From Chloroflexota bacterium (GTDB lineage: Bacteria; Chloroflexota; Anaerolineae; Aggregatilineales; Phototrophicaceae), in assembly GCA_026707745.1 (NCBI GenBank), contig JAPOWG010000061.1, positions 1 through 64,000 on the forward strand: a stretch of DNA of 64,000 nt, written 5' to 3'. Position numbers and translations under genes: made by a program. The stretch's first letter is position 1. Each line of letters opens with the position of its first letter. The notes under the pieces are model-generated. The model saw only the letters and a program-made list of their open reading frames with translations. It searched no databases and was not told where the DNA came from. Below, one piece after another: positions 30,364 to 40,573 of the stretch.

Positions 30364-31358
30364 TATGATCCCCGGTGCGGGTAGCGCCGCATCCAGGTGG
30401 CGGGACTGTTGTATTCCTGCAGCATGGCGATGCCGCTGACAATCACGCCCATGCCGATCAGCATAGTCAGCGTGATCTCTTCCCCAAGCACCAGAACCCC
30501 GCCGATGCCCGCAACGATGGGGATGATATAGGTGGTCATGACCGCCGGCGTAGCGCCGAAACGCTTGATGTTGTAAAAGGACAGCAGCAAGCCCAGGAAC
30601 GTGCCCACAATCGCGGAATAGAGCAAGGCAAGATATCCGGAGCCGGTGACCGCGCTTAGATCGAAGCCGACCGTAAGCAGGGAAAGCGGCATGACCACCA
30701 GCGCCGTGGTGAAGATACGTATGCTGCCTACGTCATAGGCGTCATAACCGGTTAGGCGTTTACGCGCATAGATCACCATGACCGAACTGAAGATCATGGC
30801 GATCAGAACCAGGAGGTATCCGGTGGGCGCTGTCGCTTGCACATCGGGCAAGCCATCCTCGCCGCTGATCGCCAACAGCATGGCGCCGCCGAGAGCCAAG
30901 CCGACGCCGTAGATCTTGCGCCGGCTTAGGTGTTCGTCGGGCAAGGTAAAATGCGCCAGAATGATGGTGATGGCCGGACCCACGCTCAACAACAACGAAG
31001 CTACGCCGCTCGACTGGTATTGCAATGACGAGATGACGCAGGTCATCGGGACCGCCGTTCCGAAAACGCCGAGCAGCCCGGCGCGCTTCCATAGCTCGCG
31101 GTCGCGCGGGAGGCGCCGTCCAGTGGCAATCCGGTATACCGTCAGGGCCATCAGGCTGGAGATGATCATGCGTATGCCGATGTAGGTGGTCGGCTCGAAC
31201 TGGCCGACGCCGAAACGAGAAAAGACCATCGAGGAGCCAAACATGAAGCCGAGCAGGGTCACATATGGAAGGGCTTTAATATTCAAGAAGTAGTTCCTGG
31301 GGCGGGTAGATAAATGCGAGGGAGTATACAACAGACCTGGCGCAAAGTATAATATCAA
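30360..31358 (-). CDS. EamA/DMT-family transporter
   Basis: About 10 hydrophobic segments, duplicated EamA-like halves. Confidence 0.88.
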   Translation of the reverse strand: MILYFAPGLLYTPSHLSTRPRNYFLNIKALPYVTLLGFMFGSSMVFSRFGVGQFEPTTYIGIRMIISSLMALTVYRIATGRRLPRDRELWKRAGLLGVFGTAVPMTCVISSLQYQSSGVASLLLSVGPAITIILAHFTLPDEHLSRRKIYGVGLALGGAMLLAISGEDGLPDVQATAPTGYLLVLIAMIFSSVMVIYARKRLTGYDAYDVGSIRIFTTALVVMPLSLLTVGFDLSAVTGSGYLALLYSAIVGTFLGLLLSFYNIKRFGATPAVMTTYIIPIVAGIGGVLVLGEEITLTMLIGMGVIVSGIAMLQEYNSPATWMRRYPHRGSY

Positions 31359-31456
31359 TGCAAGGGATCAGGAGTAGCGTCGTTTTTCGCTACTGCAGAG
31401 CAAGCGCTGTTGGGAGACCCTTGAACGTTGAAGATTGCCACGAGAGTCGCTGATAC

Positions 31457-31885
31457 GTGCCAGCCATTGATCATTGCGCATCCCAAATAATTGCAGCCTT
31501 GCACAGAACCGGGTGGAACGTAACCCACAATCCTTTCGCGATCAAGGTTGACCGGCACCGGACTGGGTACATTTTTGCGGACTTGCGGCTTGAACATTAC
31601 CAAACGGACGGAAGCGCTATTGTTGTTGAGATAAAATGCTTTGATAGTTCGCGGAGTGTATTGGAAGATTTCTACCAAGCGGTAGGGCAATATGTCGTCT
31701 ATCGAAATGCTCTACGCGCCCACCATGGCGGTTTGCCAATTCACCTGGCGTTGCCCTTGCGCGCCTATGAGAATTTCTTCCAGAGCGCGCTTGTCAGGTC
31801 TGTAGTGGATGACTTGGAGATGGATCTTATTGTGGTAGATTTGGACAGGGAAGAGGTCTCGCAATGGATTACATCAAGAGCTTAG
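31457..31885 (+). CDS. XisH-like protein
   Basis: FADLRLEHYQTDGSAIVVEIKCF...VLEDFYQAVGQYVVYRNAL (PD-(D/E)XK-like XisH pattern); overlaps a XisI-like ORF. Confidence 0.8.
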   Translation: MPAIDHCASQIIAALHRTGWNVTHNPFAIKVDRHRTGYIFADLRLEHYQTDGSAIVVEIKCFDSSRSVLEDFYQAVGQYVVYRNALRAHHGGLPIHLALPLRAYENFFQSALVRSVVDDLEMDLIVVDLDREEVSQWITSRA

Positions 31886-32190
31886 TTCGTCGCGAGGTAG
31901 TAAAGTACGCCGCGAACGGCCGAGGGGCAAATGTCCTTTTGTTCGCAATTCTGGACGACGAACAAGGCATTTATGCGGTGAATGGAGTTGATTATCCCGA
32001 GCGGAAGGATATTGCGGACGTAGTTGTATTGGCGCGCGTTGTCAGGAACATGGTTGTCATTGAAGAAGATATGTCGGATAAGAAACTGGTAGATGCTTTG
32101 ATCCAAGCGGGGATTTTGCGAGATCAGATCGTGTTGGCTTATGAGGGCGAGCCTATCCCGGACGCGGATTTGTTTGAGTTAGATGCTTAG
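31864..32190 (+). CDS. XisI-like protein
   Basis: MDYIKSLVRREVVKYA...RNMVVIEEDMSDKKLVDALIQAGILRDQIVLAYEGE. Confidence 0.8.
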   Translation: MDYIKSLVRREVVKYAANGRGANVLLFAILDDEQGIYAVNGVDYPERKDIADVVVLARVVRNMVVIEEDMSDKKLVDALIQAGILRDQIVLAYEGEPIPDADLFELDA

Positions 32191-32342
32191 ATCCGGTGGC
32201 GGATCATTTTGGAAACATCTCAACATATAAATTCTGGCTGTGTTCTGCAATTGCTTTTGCAGTTTGTGATTAAACCGATAGAACGAAGATGATTTCGTAT
32301 TGGGGAAAGCTCCAACAGATTTGGAAGTTTCCCCACCGCAAA

Positions 32343-32984
32343 TCAATCAACAATGCGAACAAAGTGAATGTTCCGGCCGCTGCGCTTCCACTCAACGTCG
32401 AATTCGTCACTCTTTGAGGGCACTTCTACCCATTCGCCATCGTGGGGGATGTACATACTAGAGAACACGGTATTGTTCAATACCGACCAGTCCTGATTGA
32501 ACCAAATGTTCCGCTTGTTTGAGCGATCTCCCAAAAATAGCTGGCCATTTTCGGAAATCCGAAAGAACGCAACTGTTGCGACTCCCTCGTCGTCGGCAAA
32601 AAGCTTTCGCAATCGAGGAATTGGACGTCCCGATGAATAGGTGTCCGCTGATTTCGTGCTGCCGTTTGAATACGGTCGTATTTTGCTCGCGGGCTTAGCT
32701 AATCTGTTACAAAACTCCGCCATTTCGCTGATTGCCGTTTGGAATTCCGTTTCTCCGATCTCTGCGGCGTTTTCGATGCTAGCCAACCGCGTGTGTAACT
32801 CTTCTACAGTCTGCATCCGACGACTCAAAGCTTGCTTCTCATACTGCCGTCTGGCTTCTTCTGCAAGCTGTTCCGCTTTGCTCCACAGACGTGGCGTCTG
32901 TTCACTTTGGAAACTACCGTTCGCGCGCTCATCTTCAACGAGTCGAATGAAGTAAGTCAGAGGATCAAACTGACTGTTTGACAT
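32343..32984 (-). CDS. Hypothetical protein
   Basis: 213-aa ORF, coiled-coil-rich N-terminus, no family recognised. Confidence 0.5.
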   Translation of the reverse strand: MSNSQFDPLTYFIRLVEDERANGSFQSEQTPRLWSKAEQLAEEARRQYEKQALSRRMQTVEELHTRLASIENAAEIGETEFQTAISEMAEFCNRLAKPASKIRPYSNGSTKSADTYSSGRPIPRLRKLFADDEGVATVAFFRISENGQLFLGDRSNKRNIWFNQDWSVLNNTVFSSMYIPHDGEWVEVPSKSDEFDVEWKRSGRNIHFVRIVD

Positions 32985-33234
32985 TGGAATGCCTTTCTGC
33001 CAATATCTTTGGCATTCTTGAAATTGGATTTGCTACTGTCAATACACTACTGGATTCTGAGGCTTGAGTCAACAAGCAAATATGAGGAAATTATTGGCAC
33101 TGCCGGGAGAATTGCCGAACTTTAGTTTCTGTGCCGGGAATAGATGCGCCCGGGGCTTTCCGGTGACTTGCCAAATACTTTTTACGCCCGATGATACTCT
33201 TGGGCAAGATCGGTTCTCACAGCACTGATCTTCA

Positions 33235-34452
33235 TCATGCCGGGTCAAATACGATAGGCAGTGATTTTAGGCCGCGAAACAAGGCGCTGTTCCATTCCAG
33301 GTTGTCATGCGCCAGGCGCATGTTCTTCAGCCGCCCCAAAAGTCCGCGGAAGGCAAGGGGCACTTCCAGGCGGGCCAGCGGCGCCCCCAGGCAGAAATGC
33401 GGCCCATAACCAAAGGCGAGGTGCTTGTTCGGCGAACGTGTAATATTGAGGGCATCCGGATCGGGAAACTGAGCGGGATCGCGGTTGGCAGCGCCAAGAA
33501 ACTGTACGATTAGTTGATCCTTTTCGATGGTTACGCCATCAATTTGCACCTGACGGGTGGCGATACGTCGATTGCGCTGGAAGGGACCTTCATAGCGCAG
33601 AAATTCCTCGGTCGCCGACTCCGCCAGATCAAGATTGTCGCGCAGGCGTCTGAACTCATCGGGATGTTGGAGCAAGGCGTACAAACCGTTGGCGATGAGA
33701 TAGGTGGTTGTCTCGTGCCCGCCGATCAGAATGGTGACACAACTGGATACCATCTCCTCCTCGGTGAGCTTGTCCCCTTCCAGTTCGACTTGAACCAGCG
33801 CAGTGATCAGATCATCTTCGGGCTGGCGCCGCCGTTTGGCATAGATGTCGCGGAAGTATTGCTGCATTGCCAGCAAGGCGTCCTGTGATTTGAGCAAGAT
33901 CTCCGGGGTGGGTTTTGGCGTCGCCATGAATCCGACGATTTCCCCGGACCATGTTTTGAACTTGGCGTGATCTTCCACCGGTATGCCCATCATGGTCGCG
34001 ATAACGGTGACTGGCAACGGATAGGAAAAATCCCAAATGACATCCATTTCACCGCGCTCGATCCGCTCGTCAATCAGCCGCTTGACGATGTCCTGGACAT
34101 AATTTTCCATTTTGCGGATAGCGCGCGGCGTGAAGGCCATGTGCACCAGCTTGCGCATACGGGTATGGTCGGGCGGGTCAACATTGATCAGCCCTTGCGA
34201 ATAATGGCGCACCAATGGCTCCACTTTCTCCCAGAGCGGTTCCGGCAAGTCCATCGTAGCGGTCAGCCGTCCCAGGCTGGTAAATGTCCCATAGTCCTGC
34301 AGGGTCCAGGTGATATCCTGATAGCGAGTGAGCATCCAGCAACCCCAGGCGTCGCTCCAGTAAACGGGGGCTGCCTTGCGCATTTGATGATAAACGGGAT
34401 AGGGATTCTCGTTGAACGCAGCCGAAGCGAGGGCGCTATCGAATTGACCCAT
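33235..34452 (-). CDS. Cytochrome P450
   Basis: GHETTTYLI, FGYGPHFCLGAPLARLE heme-binding motif. Confidence 0.95.
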   Translation of the reverse strand: MGQFDSALASAAFNENPYPVYHQMRKAAPVYWSDAWGCWMLTRYQDITWTLQDYGTFTSLGRLTATMDLPEPLWEKVEPLVRHYSQGLINVDPPDHTRMRKLVHMAFTPRAIRKMENYVQDIVKRLIDERIERGEMDVIWDFSYPLPVTVIATMMGIPVEDHAKFKTWSGEIVGFMATPKPTPEILLKSQDALLAMQQYFRDIYAKRRRQPEDDLITALVQVELEGDKLTEEEMVSSCVTILIGGHETTTYLIANGLYALLQHPDEFRRLRDNLDLAESATEEFLRYEGPFQRNRRIATRQVQIDGVTIEKDQLIVQFLGAANRDPAQFPDPDALNITRSPNKHLAFGYGPHFCLGAPLARLEVPLAFRGLLGRLKNMRLAHDNLEWNSALFRGLKSLPIVFDPA

Positions 34453-34469
34453 GTTTGCCGCCTCCTAGT

Positions 34470-36311
34470 CTAGGATAAGCCCGAGCGATAATTGCCGATC
34501 ACTTCGGAGGTCCGCAGATAGCGATTATAGATGCGCAGGGCCTGGATTGCGGGTCCAATTTCGACTCGCTCCTTATCGGCTTCGTCGGCCGCGCCATCCT
34601 GTACGCCCTCGCTGCCCGGCGCGATGATCGGGTTTTTGGAGGCGCTATTGACATGGCGCATTCCCGGACTGAAACGTCCCCAGCCAAATTGCCGGAAGGC
34701 GCCGCCGTCACACAAGACGCCGTCGACGATGAAGGAGATGATTTTGGGCCCGCCATCAACCACCGCCGCGAGGTGATGCAATACCCCCGCAGCCAGCATA
34801 TCGGGGTCGCAATCCCAGCGGGTTTCCCCGCGTCCGTCATTCAGGATGATTTCGACAGTCCCGCGCGCAGTAGTAATCAGCGCCCAGCCCTGACCGTTCG
34901 GGGCGCGCGCATCCAAAAGCCGCTGGTTTTCATCCAGCCGGTCCAGCCGCAGCCATATTTCTATCGTGAAGCCGCAGCGCAGGTCTTGCGCGCCAAAATC
35001 GGGGCGGCCGTGGTCGCGGATATTGAAAGCGGGCAGAGGCGGTATGATAACATGCCGGTCTCCATTGGCTTTGACGGAATCAGCCTTCCAGTCGATAAGG
35101 CAACCCGCCTTGGTCAGGACGCCGCCCTCTTCAAACTGCCCCCACAGCCCCTCCAGCAGGTCCTGATCCAGTTGGTGGACCCGCGCCTTGTCCTTTTGCG
35201 TTTCCAGCAGATAGGTATTGCCGGCGTCTTCAATTAGATCGGGATAGCTCATACGGATGTAGCTGTCGTCGTCGTATAGAACAATCTCCGGTTGCGACCA
35301 CTGGATGACACGGCCCCCCGCCGTATCGGCCTCGACGCCGCCGCAAAGCCAGACCGGATTGCGATCTTCGTACCAGTTGCCGCCGTGATTATGAAACCAG
35401 TAGAGATAGTTTCCGTTATGGCACTTCCAGGCGAAATTGGCGGCGCGCGGATGCTTCATCAAGCGACCGTTGGCATAACGCTTGTAGGCTGGCTGTGTCC
35501 AGGTATATCCTCCGTCGCGGCTGTAGGCAAAGGCTGGATGGCCGTCGATGGTGCGGTAGACGCTGTATATTGAGCCATCGCTGAGCAGGGTGTAGCTGTG
35601 TTCTTCGGCAATCGGGCCGCCGCCGGGCGGCGTTCTTAAGCCGGCATCGCCATCGGGCAGGGTCTCCCAGAGGATCTTTTCCGGGTCGGTTTCCGTCAGG
35701 ATGTTTTCGCTGCGCAACAGGACACCCTCGGAGCGGGTAAAAAAGCCATGACCCAGGCCGCCAACTTTGTGCAGCGAAACATAAGCCGCGCCCGCATAGA
35801 TAAAGGGTTTGCCCACGTTCCAGAAGTAGCGGACCTCGCCGCCGTAGGGATTTTCCCGGTCAATCGCCATCTCGCGCACAGGTACATTGTAACGTTTGGA
35901 CGACCAGGTCCGCCCATGGTCGTCGCTGGTTTTGAAGACATAATAGCCTTGAGAATCCACGCGATAGCATTTGCCATCTTTGTAAGGCGGGTCATCCGCT
36001 TTGACATGGCGGCGGTCATCGGTGTTGTGATTGTAAAACAGGTATATGCGCCCGCTCGGCACTTTCAAGGGGACAGCATAGGAAGCTTCCGGCCCATCCG
36101 CGGGTTCTACAGCGACCGGAGCGGACCAGGTTCGCCCTTGATCCGTGCTGCGACTTGCGATGATATGTTGTCCGGAGGCGCCCTCGATGCCGGCGCCGGT
36201 TGTTATCGTGCACAGCCAGGCGCCATCATCTGTCTTGACCACATAGGGTTGATCACTATAGCGCTCAGTGGGAATTTCTCGCCCGGCGGCGATCAGTCGA
36301 TTGTCAGCCAT
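34470..36311 (-). CDS. BNR/sialidase-like protein with C-terminal LamG/concanavalin-like domain
   Basis: Multiple S.D.G.TW Asp-box-like motifs; FTIEIWLRLDRLDENQ... LamG-like. Confidence 0.82.
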   Translation of the reverse strand: MADNRLIAAGREIPTERYSDQPYVVKTDDGAWLCTITTGAGIEGASGQHIIASRSTDQGRTWSAPVAVEPADGPEASYAVPLKVPSGRIYLFYNHNTDDRRHVKADDPPYKDGKCYRVDSQGYYVFKTSDDHGRTWSSKRYNVPVREMAIDRENPYGGEVRYFWNVGKPFIYAGAAYVSLHKVGGLGHGFFTRSEGVLLRSENILTETDPEKILWETLPDGDAGLRTPPGGGPIAEEHSYTLLSDGSIYSVYRTIDGHPAFAYSRDGGYTWTQPAYKRYANGRLMKHPRAANFAWKCHNGNYLYWFHNHGGNWYEDRNPVWLCGGVEADTAGGRVIQWSQPEIVLYDDDSYIRMSYPDLIEDAGNTYLLETQKDKARVHQLDQDLLEGLWGQFEEGGVLTKAGCLIDWKADSVKANGDRHVIIPPLPAFNIRDHGRPDFGAQDLRCGFTIEIWLRLDRLDENQRLLDARAPNGQGWALITTARGTVEIILNDGRGETRWDCDPDMLAAGVLHHLAAVVDGGPKIISFIVDGVLCDGGAFRQFGWGRFSPGMRHVNSASKNPIIAPGSEGVQDGAADEADKERVEIGPAIQALRIYNRYLRTSEVIGNYRSGLS

Positions 36312-36320
36312 GGTGCCTCC

Positions 36321-37334
36321 TTAATTCTCAAGACCTTGCAAGGCCAATTCATCGGCAAAGTGACAGGCGGCGGTGTGGTTTGGCGCGATTTCCACCAGCG
36401 GCGGCTCCTGTTCGCGGCAGATCTGTTCCGCATAGGGACAGCGCGGATGAAAATAACAGCCGCTGGGCGGATTTGCCGGGTCGGGCAATTCACCTTCTAT
36501 GCCGCCCCTCTCGGGCAGAGGTTGATCGGGATCCGGCCGCGGGATGGCGGAAAGAAGGGCCTCGGTATACGGGTGCCGCGGACGGGCAAAAAGATGCCGG
36601 GTTGGCGCTTGTTCCACCAGCTTACCCACGTACATGACGGCCACTTCGTCCGAGACATGTTCCACCACGCTCAGATCGTGGGCGATAAACAGATAGGTCA
36701 GGCCAAGTTCTTCCTGCAGATCTTTGAGCAGATTCAGTATTTGCGCCTGCACCGAGACATCCAGGGCCGAGACCGCCTCATCACAGACGATCAGTTGCGG
36801 ATTGATGCTCAATGCGCGGGCAATGCCAATCCGTTGACGCTGACCGCCGCTAAAGGCATGCGGATAGCGTTTCATATAGCGCAGATCCAGACCGACCAGT
36901 TCCAGCGCGGCGCGTACGCGGTCTTCCAATGCTTTTCCCTTCGCGATTCTGTTGATGCGCAAGGGTTCGCTGACGATATCGAAGACGGTTTTACGGGGGT
37001 CGAGGCTGGAATAGGGGTCTTGAAAGATCATCTGCATGTGTTTGCGAAACTCGCGCAAGTCCCGTCGATTGAGTTGAGCGAGGTCGGTTGTCACGCCCCC
37101 ATGATGAAACAGGATTTCACCGGCAGTGAGATCAATGGCGCGCAAGACACAGCGTCCCAATGTGGTTTTGCCCGATCCCGATTCGCCGACCAAGCCCAGC
37201 GTTCGACCTTTGTCGATGCTCAGGCTGACATGATCGACGGCTCGCACATGCCCGACAACGCGCCGCAAGAAACCCCGTTCGATGGGAAAATATTTCTTTA
37301 GACCGCGCACTTCCAGCAGGCTTGGCTCGTGCAT
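36321..37334 (-). CDS. ABC transporter ATP-binding protein, OppF/DppF type
   Basis: [46 protein letters not shown]. Confidence 0.95.
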   Translation of the reverse strand: MHEPSLLEVRGLKKYFPIERGFLRRVVGHVRAVDHVSLSIDKGRTLGLVGESGSGKTTLGRCVLRAIDLTAGEILFHHGGVTTDLAQLNRRDLREFRKHMQMIFQDPYSSLDPRKTVFDIVSEPLRINRIAKGKALEDRVRAALELVGLDLRYMKRYPHAFSGGQRQRIGIARALSINPQLIVCDEAVSALDVSVQAQILNLLKDLQEELGLTYLFIAHDLSVVEHVSDEVAVMYVGKLVEQAPTRHLFARPRHPYTEALLSAIPRPDPDQPLPERGGIEGELPDPANPPSGCYFHPRCPYAEQICREQEPPLVEIAPNHTAACHFADELALQGLEN

Positions 37335-37340
37335 TTGGGC

Positions 37341-38723
37341 TTATCCCCTGATGGCATCTACGGCAATTGGGGGCCGCAAGCGCGTCGAATTATAGGCCGG
37401 GTCGCAATCACGAAGCCATTCATCCGTGATGTATTTTCCCAGCAGGTAATGTTTGCGATCGGGATAAAACAGGATACGCTCTTCGCCGTCATCAACAATG
37501 CTGGGGTAAACGGCGACCTGCGTGCCACCGGTGTTGGGCAGCAGCACGCCGTTTGAGGTGGCAAAGATCTTGGGCGGTCCAAAACGCAGGGGATGGTCTT
37601 TTTCGCCCGCGATTTCCCGTCCGACGGTCAACCAGGCCGGATAGCGGTTATGCTTGGAATCAACCGGCGATTTGCCGCCGTTGGCAGTGCCGTCGTTATT
37701 GTAAAAGAGCAGCAGGTAGCGCCCGTCGTGGGTGCGATAAAGCGGGCTGGGCGACATCGGATTCAGGATGGGATTCCCGCCGGGTTCGTAGCGCAAGACG
37801 CGCGGCTCGTCCCATGTGCGCCCATCATCCGCCGAGAGCGCATAATAATTGACGCCATGCAAAGTCCGAAAGACGCAAATGAGCCGCCCGTCAGACAGCG
37901 CCTGCACCGTCGGCTCCTGGGCGACGCTGACGCCGGGCCGGTAGGGATTTTCGACCTGCAAGCCATGCGGCGCTTTGGGCCAGGTTGTAAGTACCAGTTT
38001 GTCCGGGTCGCGCTCGCTGAAGATATTTTCAAAGCGCAGGAAACAGATTTCTGACCAGTGTTCCAGCAGGTTCAAGTTGAGCTTGACCGCGGGATCCCAG
38101 GTATTGCTCGCCCAGCGCGTAAAGGGGGCCAGCACGTGTTTTTCCGGCGTGACGAAGATGTTTTGATAGACGATCCAATTGGGCGGCACGGCCGGGTCGG
38201 GGTGGCTGATGGCGCTGGGCGCAATCGGGAAGTCATAAGCGGCGGCGCTCCAGGTACGCCCGTCGTCATCGGAAAAGCGGCAGCGCACCAGCCCGGTCGT
38301 GTCCTCGCGGGCATCGTCGATGCCCACATTCTTGTTATAGATGTAATAGACGCGGTGCCCGCCATCGGCCAGTAGATCGGGCGCGACGACAGGAAAGCCC
38401 CAACTTGCCAGCCCTGTCCCCCGGGCGTCACCGGGTTGAGGGCCGTCAATGGTTTGCGGTTCTGACCACGTCAGCCCGCGGTCAGGCGAGCGGCTAAATA
38501 CCACCCGTTGATCGCCGGCGTTTTCAAATGTGGATTGCGTCCAGAATCCCAGGAATGTGCCGGGCGGTGTCTTGACGACCAGAAAGTGCTGATTGCAGGC
38601 GCCTGGCCCAGCGAAATCTTGAGGAATATAAGCCAGCAAATCCGGCTCGGTGCGTTGCCATTCGTTTTCCAGATAAAGATCGTTCACGTCCTGTCGCTCC
38701 ATCTTGCTCTCATAGAACCGCAA
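37341..38723 (-). CDS. BNR/sialidase-like protein
   Basis: Asp-box-like motifs RSPDRGLTW, SDDDGRTWS, SADDGRTWDEP. Confidence 0.8.
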   Translation of the reverse strand: MRFYESKMERQDVNDLYLENEWQRTEPDLLAYIPQDFAGPGACNQHFLVVKTPPGTFLGFWTQSTFENAGDQRVVFSRSPDRGLTWSEPQTIDGPQPGDARGTGLASWGFPVVAPDLLADGGHRVYYIYNKNVGIDDAREDTTGLVRCRFSDDDGRTWSAAAYDFPIAPSAISHPDPAVPPNWIVYQNIFVTPEKHVLAPFTRWASNTWDPAVKLNLNLLEHWSEICFLRFENIFSERDPDKLVLTTWPKAPHGLQVENPYRPGVSVAQEPTVQALSDGRLICVFRTLHGVNYYALSADDGRTWDEPRVLRYEPGGNPILNPMSPSPLYRTHDGRYLLLFYNNDGTANGGKSPVDSKHNRYPAWLTVGREIAGEKDHPLRFGPPKIFATSNGVLLPNTGGTQVAVYPSIVDDGEERILFYPDRKHYLLGKYITDEWLRDCDPAYNSTRLRPPIAVDAIRG

Positions 38724-38777
38724 AACGGAAAACCGTGGAGGGCTTGTCCATTATTGTGGTGTTTCCAGCGGTACTTC

Positions 38778-39513
38778 AACCCCTCATCCCCCGGCCCCTT
38801 CTCCCACAAGGGGAGAAGGGGAGCGTTTTGACCGCGCTTTGGAGGAAATCGGAGATCGCGCCATCTCGGACCCGGCCAGCGTCGCTACAAGTTGGGATTC
38901 TAGCGCAAAAATCACTCATGAAATGCTCGGCGGATCTTTTCCAAGGCAGATGGCAAATTGTCTTCAACTTCGTGGTTATGCAATCTGACGAAGCGGATGC
39001 CGAGCGCTTCAATCAATTCCTGACGTATCTGGTCGGCTTCTTGCTGGCGTTCGTGAATTAGTCCATCGACTTCAACAACAAGGCGCTCCGATGCACAATA
39101 GAAGTCCACTACAAACACGCCAAGTGGAACCTGACGCCGGAACCTGACGCCGGAACTTGCGCCCATCAAGCCGTCTGCTGCGTATTGCCTGCCATAGTAG
39201 CCCTTCGGCGAAGGTTGAACGCTGCCGCAATTCTCGTGCCAAGCCGTGCATTTTGCGCTTTAAATCAGGCGGAATGTCCCAAATCTCTGGATGTTCCATT
39301 GATTAATCCTCATATCACGACCCTTGGTCTACCTCGGTTCCCGCGCTTCATACGGTGGGCGGACTTCCCACACAGGGAGAATGGGAACCATCATCGCGAA
39401 CGCCATACCCTGATTTTAGCAGCGTATGGGAGGCGGGCACCAGAAAAACACTCGGCTCGCAATTGGGGACAAAGTCCCTCTCCCTTGATGGGAGAGGGAT
39501 TTAGGGTGAGGGT
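38778..39513. mobile_element. Putative DUF559-endonuclease mobile repeat unit
   Basis: Left end CCCCTCATCCCCCGGCCCC + 11-bp hairpin; right end CCCTCTCCC hairpin + GGGTGAGGGT; encloses a DUF559 relic; same ends on the miniature units. Confidence 0.6.
38912..39299 (-). pseudogene. DUF559 (Vsr-like) endonuclease, frameshifted
   Basis: Two overlapping frames give [54 protein letters not shown] and [21 protein letters not shown]...; frame shift at a 13-bp tandem duplication. Confidence 0.85.
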
Positions 39514-39577
39514 GTAAAGAACCGTTGTCCGCCCCTCATCCCCCGTATCTACGACCACGGTTCTTCCGCCAAAGCAA

Positions 39578-40573
39578 CTATTCGTAAAGCACGCAATTCA
39601 CGCTGTGTCCCGGCGCTACGGCGACGGCCGCCGGCATCCGAACGTCACATGCGCCGGCGATAAACTCGGCGCATCGATTGGCAAAGGGACAGGCGTCCGG
39701 CGGGTCCAAAGGCACGGGCACTGTGCCTTTGATGGTGGCCAAATGCTTGCCTATGGTTGTACCAAATTTTGGAATCGAACGCAGCAAGCCTTTGGTGTAG
39801 GGATGTTTGGGGTCGTTGAATATCTGGCGCGAGGTACCATATTCGACAATCTTGCCCAGGTACATAACGGCGACATCGTCCGCCATGTTGGCGATGACGC
39901 CCAAATCGTGAGTGATGAACATAATCGCCATGCCATTGTCGCGTTGCAGACGTTTCATCAAGCGCAGAATCTGGGCTTGTATGGTGACATCCAGGGCGGT
40001 TGTCGGTTCATCAGCGATCAGCAGGCGCGGGTTCAGGATGATGGCCATGGCAATCATGCTGCGTTGACGCATCCCGCCCGAAAGTTGAAAGGGATATTCG
40101 TCAATGCGTCTCTCGGGGGCTGGAATGCCTACCTCGTCCAGCAGGGCGATGACACGTTTGCGGGCGGCGCGTTTGTCCCTCTCGCCATGCACAAACAGCG
40201 CCTCCATGATCTGATTGCCGACGGTATGAACGGGGGAGAAAGCGGTCATCGGTTCCTGGAAGATCATGGCGATATCACGTCCGCGCAGATCACGCATTTC
40301 ATCGCCGTCTTCATCCAGTTGAGCGACATCAACCGCGCCCGACTCGTGATGCAGCAGGATTTGTCCGCGCATGCTGCTATTCTTTTTGGGCGTGATGCGC
40401 ATAATCGACTGGGCCGTCACACTCTTGCCACAGCCGGATTCACCGACGATGCCCAGCGTACGATTCTTCCTGATGGTGAATGAAACCCCATTGACAGCCT
40501 TGAGCGTGCCCTCTTCCAGCTCAAAATAGGTGTGCAGGTCTTTCACTTCGAGCAAGGCGTCCGGTGTCATCAC
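39578..40573 (-). CDS. ABC transporter ATP-binding protein, OppD/DppD type
   Basis: GESGCGKSVTAQSIMRI, LSGGMRQRSMIAMAI, LIADEPTTALDVTIQAQ. Confidence 0.95.
   Translation of the reverse strand: MMTPDALLEVKDLHTYFELEEGTLKAVNGVSFTIRKNRTLGIVGESGCGKSVTAQSIMRITPKKNSSMRGQILLHHESGAVDVAQLDEDGDEMRDLRGRDIAMIFQEPMTAFSPVHTVGNQIMEALFVHGERDKRAARKRVIALLDEVGIPAPERRIDEYPFQLSGGMRQRSMIAMAIILNPRLLIADEPTTALDVTIQAQILRLMKRLQRDNGMAIMFITHDLGVIANMADDVAVMYLGKIVEYGTSRQIFNDPKHPYTKGLLRSIPKFGTTIGKHLATIKGTVPVPLDPPDACPFANRCAEFIAGACDVRMPAAVAVAPGHSVNCVLYE

Noticed and set aside
35748-37301. 517-aa plus-strand ORF opposite BNR/OppF genes
   Set aside because: Overlaps an unmistakable ABC ATPase on the minus strand.
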